DNA from: Variovorax sp. PBS-H4
Lineage (GTDB): Bacteria > Pseudomonadota > Gammaproteobacteria > Burkholderiales > Burkholderiaceae_C
DNA length: 64,000 nucleotides
Direction: 5' to 3'
NCBI RefSeq assembly: GCF_901827205.1
Contig: NZ_LR594675.1
Location: 3,472,001-3,536,000, forward strand
Positions within the stretch are counted from its first letter, which is position 1; every line of letters starts with the position of its first letter. The position numbers and the translations under genes are program-made. The notes beneath the pieces were generated by a model. The model did no database searches, was not told where the DNA came from, and saw only the letters and a list, made by a program, of their open reading frames with translations. Below are positions 8,235 through 17,725 of the stretch, one piece after another.

Positions 8235-8947
8235 ATCAAGAACTCTCGATCCTTTCCCTCCTGCTGCATGCCAGCCTTCCGGTGCAGCTCGTCGTGCTCC
8301 TCCTGATCGTGGTGTCGATCGCCAGCTGGGCGGCCATCTTCCGCAAGTACTTCTCGCTCAAGCGCACGCGCTCGCTCAATGACGACTTCGAACGCGAGTT
8401 CTGGTCCGGCACCAGCCTGAACGAACTGTTCTCCTCGGCCGCCCAGCACGCCAAGTTCGCGGGCCCGATGGAGCGGATCTTCGCCTCCGGCATGCGCGAG
8501 TACCAGAAGCTCCGCGAGCGCCATGTGTCCGACGCCGGCACGCTGCTCGATGGCGCGCGCCGCGCGATGCGCGCGAGCTTCCAGCGCGAGCTCGATGCGG
8601 TGGAGCAGAACCTCTCCTTCCTCGCGACCGTCGGCTCGGTCTCGCCCTACGTGGGCCTGTTCGGCACGGTGTGGGGGATCATGCATGCCTTCACTGGCCT
8701 GGCGGCGCTGGCGCAAGTTACGCTCTCTACCGTGGCCCCGGGCATCGCCGAGGCGCTGGTCGCCACCGCGATCGGCCTGTTCGCCGCCATCCCGGCCGTG
8801 GTCGCCTACAACCGCTTCGCCCGCGAAATCGACAAGATCGCGATCGGCCTGGAGACCTTCATCGAGGAGTTCTCGAACATCCTGCAGCGCAACCTCACCG
8901 CCCACGTCGTCAACCCGTCCCAGATGGGCCCGGCCACGGTTCGCTGA
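8231..8947 (+). CDS. tolQ: TolQ inner-membrane motor protein
   Basis: A 238-residue ExbB/TolQ proton-channel subunit. Predicted membrane segments are near residues 15-37 (VQLVVLLLIVVSIASWAAI), about 135-160 (the SVSPYVGLFGTVWGIMHAF region) and about 170-195 (APGIAEALVATAIGLFAAIPAVVAYN), separated by the long cytoplasmic loop. With TolR it harvests the proton gradient to drive TolA across the periplasm during division and outer-membrane maintenance. Coupled to ybgC upstream; 21 bases separate it from tolR. Confidence 0.95.
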   Translation: MNQELSILSLLLHASLPVQLVVLLLIVVSIASWAAIFRKYFSLKRTRSLNDDFEREFWSGTSLNELFSSAAQHAKFAGPMERIFASGMREYQKLRERHVSDAGTLLDGARRAMRASFQRELDAVEQNLSFLATVGSVSPYVGLFGTVWGIMHAFTGLAALAQVTLSTVAPGIAEALVATAIGLFAAIPAVVAYNRFAREIDKIAIGLETFIEEFSNILQRNLTAHVVNPSQMGPATVR

Positions 8948-8968
8948 CAGACAGCCGGAGAAATCACC

Positions 8969-9406
<438 letters not shown>

Positions 9407-9409
9407 GCC

Positions 9410-10408
9410 ATGTCGCTGGCCGCAGACCGCCCCGAATTCGCGCCGCCGCCGCAGCGCGGCACCTTCCGTGCAGTGCTGCTGGCGCTGATCGCGCATGCGC
9501 TGCTGATCATTGCGCTGACCTGGGGTGTGAGCTGGCGGCGTGAGGCCGAGAACGACGCCGTCGAGGCCGAGTTGTGGTCCTCGACCATCCAGCAGGCCGC
9601 ACCGCGCGCGGTCGCCCCGACCCCGCCGGCACCTGCGCCGGCCCCCACCCCGGCACCGCCACCGCCCCCTCCTCCTCCCCCGCCGCCTCAGGCGGCGAGA
9701 CCGCCGGAACCGGCGCCTCCGCCACCCAAGCAGCCCGACATCGCCCTTGAGCGTGAGAAGAAACTCAAGGAGCAGAAGGAACAGAAGGAGCGCGAGCGCG
9801 AAGAAGAACTGGCCCGGCAACAGCAACAGAAGAAGGTCGAAGCCGCTCGCAAGGCGGCGCAGGAAAAGAAGGAACAGGAAGCCAAGGAGCGCGAACGCGA
9901 ACGCGCCGAGCAAGAGGCCGAGCGCAAGAAGGAACAGCAGCAGAAGCTGGCCGAGGCCAAGAAGAAGCAGGAGGCCGAGGCAAAGAAAGAGGCTGCCGAG
10001 GCCGCCAAGAAGAAGGAAGCCGAAGCCAAGGCTTCAGCGCAGGCTGCCGCCGACCGCGCCGCCACGCTCAAGCGCATGCAGGCCATGGCCGGCACCGGCG
10101 GCGAAGGCAATGCCGCGCGCTCATCGGGACCATCAGGCAGCTACGGCGGCAAGGTCGCAGCCGCGGTGCGCCCGAATGTGGTGTTTCCGGAAGCAGACCT
10201 GGTCAGCGGCAATCCGGGCGCCGAGTTCGACGTTCGCCTCGCGCCCGACGGCACCATCGTCGGCACACCGTCGCTGGTCAAGAGCAGCGGCCTGCCCAAC
10301 TGGGACGAGGCCGCTTTGCGCGCTCTGCAAAAAACCGAGAAGCTGCCGCGCGACGTCGACGGTACCGTCCCGCCGCGCCTGAGCGTCACGCTGCGCCCGA
10401 AGCGCTGA
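9410..10408 (+). CDS. tolA: TolA cell-envelope protein
   Basis: A 332-residue three-domain TolA. One membrane helix lies near residues 24-42. A proline-rich stretch follows (about residues 65-105, including a run of about 11 Pro), then a long Lys/Glu/Ala coiled-coil region (about 110-225). The C-terminal TonB/TolA domain ends near VPPRLSVTLRPKR. The motif NWDEAALRALQKTEKLP is typical of domain III, which contacts TolB and Pal. The next gene, dnaE, is convergent, so tolB and pal are not in their usual place. A 14-base palindrome at 10422-10435 follows, without a T tract. Confidence 0.92.
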   Translation: MSLAADRPEFAPPPQRGTFRAVLLALIAHALLIIALTWGVSWRREAENDAVEAELWSSTIQQAAPRAVAPTPPAPAPAPTPAPPPPPPPPPPPQAARPPEPAPPPPKQPDIALEREKKLKEQKEQKEREREEELARQQQQKKVEAARKAAQEKKEQEAKERERERAEQEAERKKEQQQKLAEAKKKQEAEAKKEAAEAAKKKEAEAKASAQAAADRAATLKRMQAMAGTGGEGNAARSSGPSGSYGGKVAAAVRPNVVFPEADLVSGNPGAEFDVRLAPDGTIVGTPSLVKSSGLPNWDEAALRALQKTEKLPRDVDGTVPPRLSVTLRPKR

Positions 10409-10462
10409 ATCTGCTCACGAACGCGAGCACTCGCGATTAGCGCGGCGCCGTGACCCCGGCAC

Positions 10463-13400
10463 CTACTCGTAGACGATCGCCGCCTTGCCCGCCTCGGCTT
10501 GTGCCATCCAGCTGGCCAGCGCCGCGTCCGTCGGGAAGAACTTCGCCCGTTCCCCCAGCTGCAGCTCCACCTGCGCACCGCCGCGCGCCATCGACAGGCG
10601 CACGCCCAGGCCCTGCAGCAGCTCGCCATGCTCGCTCTGCTCGGTGCGCGGCGGAAACTCGCGAACCAGCCGCGCGATGTCGGGCGCCTTGCCATTGACC
10701 GCCACCCGCAGGAACTTGCCGAAGCGGCAGCGCGCGGTGGCGAGGTCCCACACCTGCTGCACCTGGAAGCGCGCCTCGAAACCGCCGCGGGCGGGCTGCA
10801 GTCGCCCGCTCACGATGACCAGTTCGTCGTCCTTCAGCGTGTTGCGGTTGTTGTTGATCAGCGCCTCGTCGGCCGTGGCCTCGATGGAGGCGGACTTGTC
10901 GTCCAGCTTGAAGATCGCCAGGCGGCCGCGCTGACCGTTGATCACGCGCATGTCGCTCACGATGCCGGCGATCACCTGCTGCTCGCGGCTGTCGATCAGG
11001 TCGTCGATCTCGCGCTTGCAGAAGCGCCGCACCTCGTGCGCCACCTCGTCGAACAAGTGGCCCGACAAGTAGAAGCCGATGGCCGTCTTCTCCAGGGTCA
11101 GCCGCTCCTTCACGCCCCAGGGCGTCGCATCGACCAGCTCGGGCTCCTGCGTGGCGGAGCCATGCTCGCACTCGCCGAAGATGTCGGCCTGCGCTGCGTT
11201 GGCTTCGGTGGCGTTCGCGAACTCGAAGGCGCGGTCGATCGACGCCACCAGCGCCGCGCGGTTCTGCTGCAGCGCATCGAAGGCGCCCGCCTTGATCAGC
11301 GCCTCGACCGTGCGTTTGTTGATGCGCTGGCGGTCCACCCGCACGCAGAAATCGAACAGGCTCTTGAAGGGCCCGCCGTCCTCCCGCGCCCGCACCACGG
11401 CCTCCACGGCGAGCTGCCCCGTCCCTTTGACCGCGCCAAGGCCGTAGCGGATGACCTTGTCGGTGACAGGCTCGAAGCGGTAATTGCCGCGGTTCACGTC
11501 CGGCGGCTCGAAGGTCATGCCGAAGTTCTTCTGCGCGTCCTCGAACAACACCTTCAGCTTGTCGGTGTCGTCCATTTCCACGGTCATGTTGGCGCAGAAG
11601 AACTCGGCCGTGTAGTGCACCTTGAGCCAGCCCGTGTGATAGGCCAGCAGCGAATAGGCCGCCGCGTGCGACTTGTTGAAGCCGTAGCCCGCGAACTTCT
11701 CCATCAAGTCGAAGATCTCGTCGGCCTTGTCCTCGCTGATGCCGTTCTTGGCGGCCCCGGCACGGAAGGTCAGCCGGTGCTCGGCCATCTCCTCGGCCTT
11801 CTTCTTGCCCATGGCGCGACGCAGCAGGTCGGCGCCGCCGAGCGAGTAGCCGCCCAGGATCTGCGCGGTCTGCATCACCTGCTCCTGGTAGACCATGATC
11901 CCGTAGGTCTCCGAAAGCATCTCTTCCACGAGCGGATGCGGGTACTCCACCGGCTCCCGGCCGTGCTTGCGCGCGACGAAACTGGGGATCAGGTCCATCG
12001 GGCCTGGGCGGTAGAGCGCGTTCAATGCGATCAGGTCTTCCAGCCGCGTCGGCCGCGCGTCCTTCAGCATGCCCTGCATGCCGCGTGATTCGAACTGGAA
12101 CACGGCCTCCGTCTTGCCCTCGGAGAAGAGCCTGTACGTGGCCGTGTCGTCGAGCCGGATGTTCTCGTAGGCGAAGTCCTCCTGGCCCTTGTGGCGCTTG
12201 ACGATGAATTCCTTGGCGATCTCCAGGATGGTCAGCGTCGCCAAGCCCAGAAAGTCGAACTTCACCAGGCCGATGGCCTCCACGTCGTCCTTGTCGTACT
12301 GGCTCACGGCCGAGTCGCTGCCCGGCTGCTGGTACAGCGGGCAGAAGTCGGTGAGCTTGCCCGGCGCGATCAACACGCCGCCGGCGTGCATGCCGATGTT
12401 GCGCGTCATGCCTTCGAGCTTCTGCGCGAGCTCGACCAGCATGCGGACTTCTTCCTCTTTCTCGATGCGCGCCGCGAGCTGCGGCTCCATCTCGATGGCG
12501 TAGTTGTTCTTGTCGCCCTCGACCTTGGGAACCGGCGGGTACTGCAGCGTGACCGACATGCCCGGCTTGTTCGGAATCAGCTTGCTGATGCCGTCGCAGA
12601 AGGTGTAGCTCATGTCCAGCACGCGGCCCACGTCGCGGATGGCGGCGCGCGCGGCCATGGTGCCGAAGGTCGCGATCTGGCTCACGGCGTCGCGGCCGTA
12701 CTTGTCCTTCACATAGTCGATCACCCGGTCGCGGTTGCTTTGGCAGAAGTCGATGTCGAAGTCGGGCATCGAGACGCGTTCGGGGTTCAGGAAGCGCTCG
12801 AACAGCAGCTTGTATTCGAGCGGGTCCAGGTCGGTGATCTTCAGCGCGTAGGCGACCAGCGACCCCGCGCCGGAGCCCCGGCCCGGGCCCACCGGGCAAC
12901 CATTTTTCTTGGCCCAGTTGATGAAGTCCCCCACGATCAGGAAGTAGCCCGGGAAGCCCATCTTGAGGATGGTGTTGATCTCGAACTCCAGCCGCTCGAC
13001 GTAGCGCGGGCGCTCGACGTCGCGCTTGGCCGCATCGGGGTACAGGTGCTCGAGGCGTTCCTCCAGGCCATCGTACGAGGCCACGCGGAAATACTCCTCG
13101 ATCGGCATGCCGTTCGGCGTCGGAAAGTTCGGCAGCCTGGGCTTGCCCAGCGTCAGCGTGAGGTTGCAGCGCTTGGCGATCTCCACCGTGTTGGCGACTG
13201 CGCTCGGCACGTCGGCAAAAAGCGCCTTCATCTCGGCCGCCGACTTGAAGTACTGCTGCGGCGTGAAGCGACGCACGCGGCGCGCGTTGCCGAGGATCTC
13301 GCCCTCCGAAATGCACACGCGCGCTTCGTGCGCCTCGAAGTCTTCGGCAGTGGCGAACTGCACCGGGTGGGTCGCGACCACCGGCAGGTTCAGGCGCGCG

Positions 13401-13963
13401 GCCAGTTGCACCGCGGCCACCACGTGCGGCTCGTCTTCGGGACGGCCCGCGCGTTGCAGCTCGATATAGAAGCGATGCGGGAACAGGCCCGCGAGTTGCA
13501 GCGCCACCTCGGCCGCACGCTCGGCCTGGCCCTGCAGCAGCGGTGCGCCGAGGGGCCCGGCCTGCGCGCCCGAGAGCGCGATCAGGCCGCCTTGCAGCTC
13601 TTCGAGCCAGGCCAGCTTGCACGCCGCCTGCGCCTGGCCACGGCCCACGTTCTGGGTCCAGGCGCGCGCCAGCAGCTCGGACAGGTGCAGGTAGCCTTCC
13701 ATGTTCTGCACCAGCAGCACGATCCGCGTCAGTGCGCCCGGCTCGGTCCCCAGTCCATCGACGAAGATCTCTGCACCCAGCACCGGCTTCACGCCCTTGC
13801 CGCGCGCTTCCTTGTAGAACTTGACGCCGCCGAAGATGTTGTTGAGGTCGGTGACTGCCAGCGCGGGCTGCTGGTCGGCGGCCGCGGCCTTGACGACTTC
13901 ATCGATGCGGTTGGTGCCGTCGACGACGGAGAACTCGGTGTGCAGGCGCAGGTGAACGAACAT
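10463..13963 (-). CDS. dnaE: DNA polymerase III alpha subunit
   Basis: The replicative polymerase subunit, 1166 residues. The N-terminal PHP domain begins FVHLRLHTEFSVVDG. The C-family polymerase core carries the metal-binding MPDFDIDFC. The finger region PGRGSGAGSLVAYAL and the GYGFNKSHAAAYSLLAY segment lie on either side, and HhH and OB regions follow towards the C-terminus. The ATG at 13963 is chosen because family members start MFVHLRLH and a -10 box sits 7 bases before it; ATG 13993 would extend it by 10 residues. It converges with tolA and diverges from trhO. Confidence 0.96.
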   Translation of the reverse strand: MFVHLRLHTEFSVVDGTNRIDEVVKAAAADQQPALAVTDLNNIFGGVKFYKEARGKGVKPVLGAEIFVDGLGTEPGALTRIVLLVQNMEGYLHLSELLARAWTQNVGRGQAQAACKLAWLEELQGGLIALSGAQAGPLGAPLLQGQAERAAEVALQLAGLFPHRFYIELQRAGRPEDEPHVVAAVQLAARLNLPVVATHPVQFATAEDFEAHEARVCISEGEILGNARRVRRFTPQQYFKSAAEMKALFADVPSAVANTVEIAKRCNLTLTLGKPRLPNFPTPNGMPIEEYFRVASYDGLEERLEHLYPDAAKRDVERPRYVERLEFEINTILKMGFPGYFLIVGDFINWAKKNGCPVGPGRGSGAGSLVAYALKITDLDPLEYKLLFERFLNPERVSMPDFDIDFCQSNRDRVIDYVKDKYGRDAVSQIATFGTMAARAAIRDVGRVLDMSYTFCDGISKLIPNKPGMSVTLQYPPVPKVEGDKNNYAIEMEPQLAARIEKEEEVRMLVELAQKLEGMTRNIGMHAGGVLIAPGKLTDFCPLYQQPGSDSAVSQYDKDDVEAIGLVKFDFLGLATLTILEIAKEFIVKRHKGQEDFAYENIRLDDTATYRLFSEGKTEAVFQFESRGMQGMLKDARPTRLEDLIALNALYRPGPMDLIPSFVARKHGREPVEYPHPLVEEMLSETYGIMVYQEQVMQTAQILGGYSLGGADLLRRAMGKKKAEEMAEHRLTFRAGAAKNGISEDKADEIFDLMEKFAGYGFNKSHAAAYSLLAYHTGWLKVHYTAEFFCANMTVEMDDTDKLKVLFEDAQKNFGMTFEPPDVNRGNYRFEPVTDKVIRYGLGAVKGTGQLAVEAVVRAREDGGPFKSLFDFCVRVDRQRINKRTVEALIKAGAFDALQQNRAALVASIDRAFEFANATEANAAQADIFGECEHGSATQEPELVDATPWGVKERLTLEKTAIGFYLSGHLFDEVAHEVRRFCKREIDDLIDSREQQVIAGIVSDMRVINGQRGRLAIFKLDDKSASIEATADEALINNNRNTLKDDELVIVSGRLQPARGGFEARFQVQQVWDLATARCRFGKFLRVAVNGKAPDIARLVREFPPRTEQSEHGELLQGLGVRLSMARGGAQVELQLGERAKFFPTDAALASWMAQAEAGKAAIVYE

Positions 13964-13970
13964 GGGCTCG

Positions 13971-13976
13971 ATTGTA
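13971..13976 (-). promoter_or_regulatory. dnaE -10 box, leaderless spacing
   Basis: On the minus strand TACAAT lies 7 bases before the dnaE ATG. Transcription normally begins about 6-7 bases after the -10 hexamer, so the mRNA would begin at the start codon with no leader. No convincing -35 is visible. No Shine-Dalgarno sequence fits in the spacer. Confidence 0.6.
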
Positions 13977-14012
13977 GAAACCCGCCCTTCCACCCTGTGA
14001 GTTGGCGATCCC

Positions 14013-14018
14013 TACAAT
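14013..14018 (+). promoter_or_regulatory. trhO -10 box, leaderless spacing
   Basis: TACAAT is followed by 8 bases and then the GTG start of trhO. This mirrors the dnaE box on the other strand; the two start codons are only 63 bases apart. The spacing predicts a leaderless mRNA. No good -35 is seen. Confidence 0.6.
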
Positions 14019-14026
14019 CCGCCCCC

Positions 14027-14812
14027 GTGCAAGAGATTTTGAATATCGCGGCCTACAAGTTCGTCGCCATCGAGGACGGCGAGGCCCTGCGCGAGGCGCT
14101 TCGCACGCGCACCCATGCGCTCGCGCTCAAGGGCACCATCCTCCTGGCGCCCGAGGGCATCAACCTGTTCGTCGCCGGTGTGCCCGCGGCGGTGGATTCG
14201 TTCCTCGACAGCCTGCGTGCCGATCCGCGCTTCGCCGATCTCGAAGCCAAGAAGAGCTGGTCCGAGGCGCAGCCCTTCAGGCGCATGCTGGTGAAGCACA
14301 AGCGAGAGATCATCCGCATGGATCATCCCGCCATCCAGCCAGCCGCCGGCCGCGCGCCCAGCGTCGACGCACCCACGCTCAAGCGCTGGCTGGACCAGGG
14401 CCATGACGACGCGGGCAAGCCGATCGCGCTGCTCGACACGCGCAATGCCTTCGAGGTGGACCATGGCACTTTCGACGGCGCGATCGACTGGCGCATCCAC
14501 AAGTTCACCGAATTTCCTGCAGCCTTGCGCACGCACCGGGAGCAACTGGCCGGCAAGACAGTGGTGAGCTTCTGCACCGGCGGCATCCGCTGCGAGAAGG
14601 CCGCGATCCTGATGCGCGAGGAAGGCCTCCACAACGTGCTTCAGCTCGAAGGGGGCATCCTCAAGTACTTCGAGCAGGTGGGTGGAGCGCACTACCGCGG
14701 CGAGTGCTTCGTGTTCGACGGGCGCGAGGCGCTCGCGCCCGACCTGAGCGCGCGCTCGAACCGGGCGAGCGCTCGCGCGGCAGAAGATCCCGACCTCGCG
14801 ATCAAGGGCTGA
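14027..14812 (+). CDS. trhO: tRNA uridine-34 hydroxylase, rhodanese family (TrhO/YceA)
   Basis: A 261-residue UPF0176/TrhO protein, which makes 5-hydroxyuridine at the tRNA wobble position. The N-terminal acylphosphatase-like domain (ALKGTILLAPEGINLFVAG) is followed by a rhodanese domain with LLDTRNAFEVDHGTF and the active-site loop SFCTGGIRCEKA, in which the Cys after SF is catalytic. The C-terminal part has GGILKYFEQVGGAHYRGECFVFD. The start is GTG at 14027: upstream in-frame sequence is antisense to dnaE, and a -10 box sits 8 bases before the GTG. It converges on the pirin gene. Confidence 0.9.
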   Translation: MQEILNIAAYKFVAIEDGEALREALRTRTHALALKGTILLAPEGINLFVAGVPAAVDSFLDSLRADPRFADLEAKKSWSEAQPFRRMLVKHKREIIRMDHPAIQPAAGRAPSVDAPTLKRWLDQGHDDAGKPIALLDTRNAFEVDHGTFDGAIDWRIHKFTEFPAALRTHREQLAGKTVVSFCTGGIRCEKAAILMREEGLHNVLQLEGGILKYFEQVGGAHYRGECFVFDGREALAPDLSARSNRASARAAEDPDLAIKG

Positions 14813-14837
14813 AGCATCCAGCCCGGCTTCACGACCT

Positions 14838-15755
14838 TCAGACGGGCGTGGTCTTCTCGTCCGGCTCCTGGCCCTGCACGCGGAACGGATGCCCCGGTAG
14901 CGGGATGAACTCGGTTTCACCCGGCACCTGGCCCATGCGTTGCGCAGCCCAGGCTTCGCCGGCCTCGAGAATGCGCTCGCGGCGGCTGGAGACGAAGTTC
15001 CAGGTGATGTAGCGCGGGCCGTCGAGCGGCTCGCCGCCGATGATCACGATGCGCACTGCATCGTCCGCCTCGAGCACGCCGCCCAGTCCGTCAGGCAACG
15101 TCGCCATCTCGTGCTGTGCCACCGGCGCGCCATCGATCCGGAGCGTGCCGTCGATCGCATAGATCGCCATCTCGTCGGCCAGGGCGGGCAGCTCGAAGCG
15201 TGCGCCAGCCGGCAAGGCCAGGTCGAGGTAGAGCGTCTTCGAGTAGGTCTTGACGGGCGAGTGCACACCGAAGGCCTCGCCGACCAGCACGCGCACCTGC
15301 GCGCCCTGCACGTCGACCGCCGGGATCTGGTCGGCCGCAGTGTGCGAGAAGCTGGGCTCGACCTCCTCGAAGGCCTGCGGCAGCGCAGCCCAGAGCTGCA
15401 GACCGTGGTTGACGTAGGTGGCATCGAGCAGGGGCTCGGGCTTGCGTTCGGAATGCACGATGCCGCGGCCGGCGGTCATCCAGTTGATCGCGCCGGGACG
15501 GATCTCCTGCACCACCCCCAGGCTGTCGCGGTGCATCATCGCGCCCTCGAAGAGGTAGGTGACGGTGGCCAGGCCGATATGCGGATGAGGCCGCACATCG
15601 TGCTCCTTGCCCGGAGTCTCGGTGGCCGGGCCGAAATGGTCGAAAAACACGAAGGGCCCGACCGAGCGCCGCTGGGCGGCGGGCAGGAGGCGGCGGACCT
15701 TGAAGCCTCCGCCGAGGTCCTTGTCGTGCGGTTGCAGGAGCAGTGCTGCTGTCAT
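14838..15755 (-). CDS. Pirin family protein
   Basis: A bicupin of about 305 residues. The N-terminal metal site is visible in PHPHIGLATVTYLFEG together with a following MMHRDS and GRGIVHSE. Pirins bind iron or another metal; some bacterial members oxidise quercetin, others act as regulators. ATG 15755 is chosen because GGAG stands about 9 bases before it; ATG 15776, which overlaps the flavodoxin stop, is the alternative. It is the last gene of a minus-strand group pirin-doxX-flavodoxin-pirin. Confidence 0.85.
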   Translation of the reverse strand: MTAALLLQPHDKDLGGGFKVRRLLPAAQRRSVGPFVFFDHFGPATETPGKEHDVRPHPHIGLATVTYLFEGAMMHRDSLGVVQEIRPGAINWMTAGRGIVHSERKPEPLLDATYVNHGLQLWAALPQAFEEVEPSFSHTAADQIPAVDVQGAQVRVLVGEAFGVHSPVKTYSKTLYLDLALPAGARFELPALADEMAIYAIDGTLRIDGAPVAQHEMATLPDGLGGVLEADDAVRIVIIGGEPLDGPRYITWNFVSSRRERILEAGEAWAAQRMGQVPGETEFIPLPGHPFRVQGQEPDEKTTPV

Positions 15756-15772
15756 CGTCAGTTCTCCGTGAG

Positions 15773-16336
15773 TCATGCCGGCGAGCGGCCTCGTGATGCT
15801 GCCACTTCGGCCACGTGCTCGCCGAACGCGATGGCGGTCTCGAGGTCACCCTTGGCTATTTCGGCCGGGCTGGCATCGGTCGGCGATGTGGTCAGCAGGC
15901 CGCCGTAGCCGCCGACGTAGTTGATCGAATCGCGCCGTGCCGCCTTGTCGTTGCTCGGCAGCAAGCCGAGCGGCACCCACAGGCCGCCGTGCTGGCTGGC
16001 CAGTTGCCACAGGTAGGTCAGCGTGGCCCCCTTGTCGCCGTTCATCGCGGCGCTGTTGGTGAAGCCGGCGAAGAGCTTGTTCTTCCAGCCCTGAACGAAC
16101 CAGACCTTCGAAGACGCGTCCGCGAACTTCTTGAACTGCCAGCTCACGCCGCCCATGTAGGTGGGCGAGCCCATGATGATCGCGTCGGCCGCGGCGAGCA
16201 GGTCCCACCCATCGGCCGGCAGGTTGCCATCGGCGTCGATCTGCAGCAGCCGGGCCTCCGCGCCATCGGCCACCGCCTGCGCAATGCGCTGCGTGTGGCC
16301 GTACCCCGAATGAAAAACAACAACGATGTCGGTCAT
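15773..16336 (-). CDS. WrbA-like flavodoxin/NAD(P)H:quinone oxidoreductase family protein
   Basis: A 187-residue flavodoxin-like protein. The FMN phosphate loop is at the N-terminus (VVVFHSGYGHTQRIAQAV), and the second flavin loop reads GSPTYMGGVSWQFKKFAD. Members are obligate two-electron quinone reductases that avoid semiquinones. The length matches short WrbA relatives. Neighbouring DoxX and pirin genes suggest a quinone or redox-stress role, which is inference. Confidence 0.82.
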   Translation of the reverse strand: MTDIVVVFHSGYGHTQRIAQAVADGAEARLLQIDADGNLPADGWDLLAAADAIIMGSPTYMGGVSWQFKKFADASSKVWFVQGWKNKLFAGFTNSAAMNGDKGATLTYLWQLASQHGGLWVPLGLLPSNDKAARRDSINYVGGYGGLLTTSPTDASPAEIAKGDLETAIAFGEHVAEVAASRGRSPA

Positions 16337-16369
16337 GCGGGATTATGGCGATCGATCGCTTCGGCTTCT

Positions 16370-16816
16370 TCAGCGCTTGTCGATGCTGAAGCGGCCGGCG
16401 CCGAAGGCCGCGAAAGCGAGCAGGCCGCCTGCCACCGCGATGTTCTTGAAGAACATCAGCTGGTTGACCATGGCCTTGTCGGCGGGCAAGGCCCAATAGT
16501 TGTGGAAGAAGATGCTGGCCGCGACGGTGAACAGGGCGAGGACGATGGCGGCGATGCGCGTCTTGTAGCCCACGAGAAACATCAGGCCGACGCCGAGTTC
16601 CACGACGATGGCGATCACGGCCCCCAATTGCGGCAAGGGCAGCCCGACCGAGCCGATGTAGCCGACGACGCCGGCAAAGCCAGTGAGCTTGCCGAAGCCG
16701 GCCGGCACGAAAAGCAGGGCGATCAGCACGCGGCCGATCAGAGCGAGCGTGTCCTGGGCGGTGCTGGCCGTGGCTGGCACGGCAAAAGTCGTTGCGGTAG
16801 TGGTGCTAGTGGACAT
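16370..16816 (-). CDS. DoxX family membrane protein
   Basis: A 148-residue protein with four predicted transmembrane helices and the DoxX signature LIGRVLIALLFVPAGFGKL at the first helix. The Ser/Thr-rich N-terminus (about 22 residues) is cytoplasmic or disordered. DoxX-type proteins often accompany oxidoreductases and quinone chemistry; the precise role is not known. GAGGAG precedes the ATG by about 8 bases. It sits between the second pirin gene and the flavodoxin gene. Confidence 0.85.
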   Translation of the reverse strand: MSTSTTTATTFAVPATASTAQDTLALIGRVLIALLFVPAGFGKLTGFAGVVGYIGSVGLPLPQLGAVIAIVVELGVGLMFLVGYKTRIAAIVLALFTVAASIFFHNYWALPADKAMVNQLMFFKNIAVAGGLLAFAAFGAGRFSIDKR

Positions 16817-16867
16817 TGGAAGAACTCCTCTGGTTGGTTAAAGCTGAAAACAAGAAATCGGCGGCGC

Positions 16868-17569
16868 TCAGGCCACCAGGTCGAACACCAGCACTTCGGC
16901 ATCCTTGCCGGCGCTAAGCGTAAGTTGCGATTCGCCCTCGATCAGCGCGGCATCGCCGGTCGCAAGCTTCGTGCCGTTGACCTCGAGCTCGCCCTTCACG
17001 AGATGCACGTAGCCCTTGCGCTTCGGGTCGAGCGCCAGTTCGGCCTTCTCGCCGCTGTCGAACAGTCCAGCGTACAACCGCGCATCGGCATGCACCAGCA
17101 CCGAGCCGTCGGCACCATCGGGCGAAGCCACTAGGCGCAAACGGCCCCGCTTGTCGGCGTCCGGAAACGCCTTCTGCTCGTAGCCCGGCGCGATGCCGCG
17201 CACGTTCGGCTCGATCCAGATCTGCAGGAAATGCGTGGTCTCGTCGGGCTTGTGGTTGAACTCGCTGTGCATCACGCCGCGGCCGGCGCTCATGCGCTGC
17301 ACGTCGCCCGGGGGGATCGACTCGACGTTGCCCATGCTGTCCTTGTGCGCCAGCTCGCCCGACAGGACGTAGCTGATGATCTCCATGTCCCGGTGGCCGT
17401 GCGTGCCGAAGCCGGCGCCGGCGGCCACGCGATCCTCGTTGATCACGCGCAGGTTGCCCCACCCCATATGGGCAGGGTCGTAGTACCCCGCAAACGAGAA
17501 ACTGTGGAACGAGCGCAGCCAGCCATGATCGGCATAACCGCGTTCCTGTGATTTACGAACCTTCAACAT
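16868..17569 (-). CDS. Pirin family protein (YhaK-like)
   Basis: A 233-residue bicupin. The start at 17569 (MLKVRKSQERG) has a strong ribosome-binding site, AGGAGG, about 7 bases upstream. The family segments are SFHSFSFAGYYDPAHMGWGNLRVINEDRV, then the metal-site GTHGHRDMEIISYVLSGELAHKDS and GRGVMHSEFN. It is the first gene of the pirin-doxX-flavodoxin-pirin group and is divergent from the LysR gene. Having two pirins in one operon is unusual but known. Confidence 0.88.
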   Translation of the reverse strand: MLKVRKSQERGYADHGWLRSFHSFSFAGYYDPAHMGWGNLRVINEDRVAAGAGFGTHGHRDMEIISYVLSGELAHKDSMGNVESIPPGDVQRMSAGRGVMHSEFNHKPDETTHFLQIWIEPNVRGIAPGYEQKAFPDADKRGRLRLVASPDGADGSVLVHADARLYAGLFDSGEKAELALDPKRKGYVHLVKGELEVNGTKLATGDAALIEGESQLTLSAGKDAEVLVFDLVA

Positions 17570-17725
17570 CTCTGAACCTCCTGCCCCGGGTGATGGAACC
17601 TCGGGGCCTTCATATGCCGCGCCGCATGCGCAGCGGATGAAGTGAACTTTAGGGCCTTGGCCTGGTCCCGAAAGCGCCACGATTTGATGGCATCATTCAA
17701 ATCGTTTGAACGATGGAATGCGACC
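17570..17725. promoter_or_regulatory. Divergent control region with LysR-type palindrome
   Basis: The region between the pirin group and the LysR gene holds TTCAAA-TCG-TTTGAA at 17696-17710, a perfect inverted repeat that contains the T-N11-A pattern of LysR-type sites. It lies 15 bases before the LysR ATG and about 127 bases from the pirin start. Autoregulation plus control of the pirin group is the usual arrangement for such pairs; that is inference. Confidence 0.6.

Noticed and set aside
10422..10435. CGCGAG-CA-CTCGCG palindrome after tolA as a terminator
   Set aside because: The 2-base loop is too small and no T tract follows on either strand.
12191..14026. Long plus-strand open frame antisense to dnaE, continuous with trhO
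   Set aside because: It mirrors dnaE codon structure in a high-GC genome; trhO homology begins only at GTG 14027, and a -10 box sits just before it.
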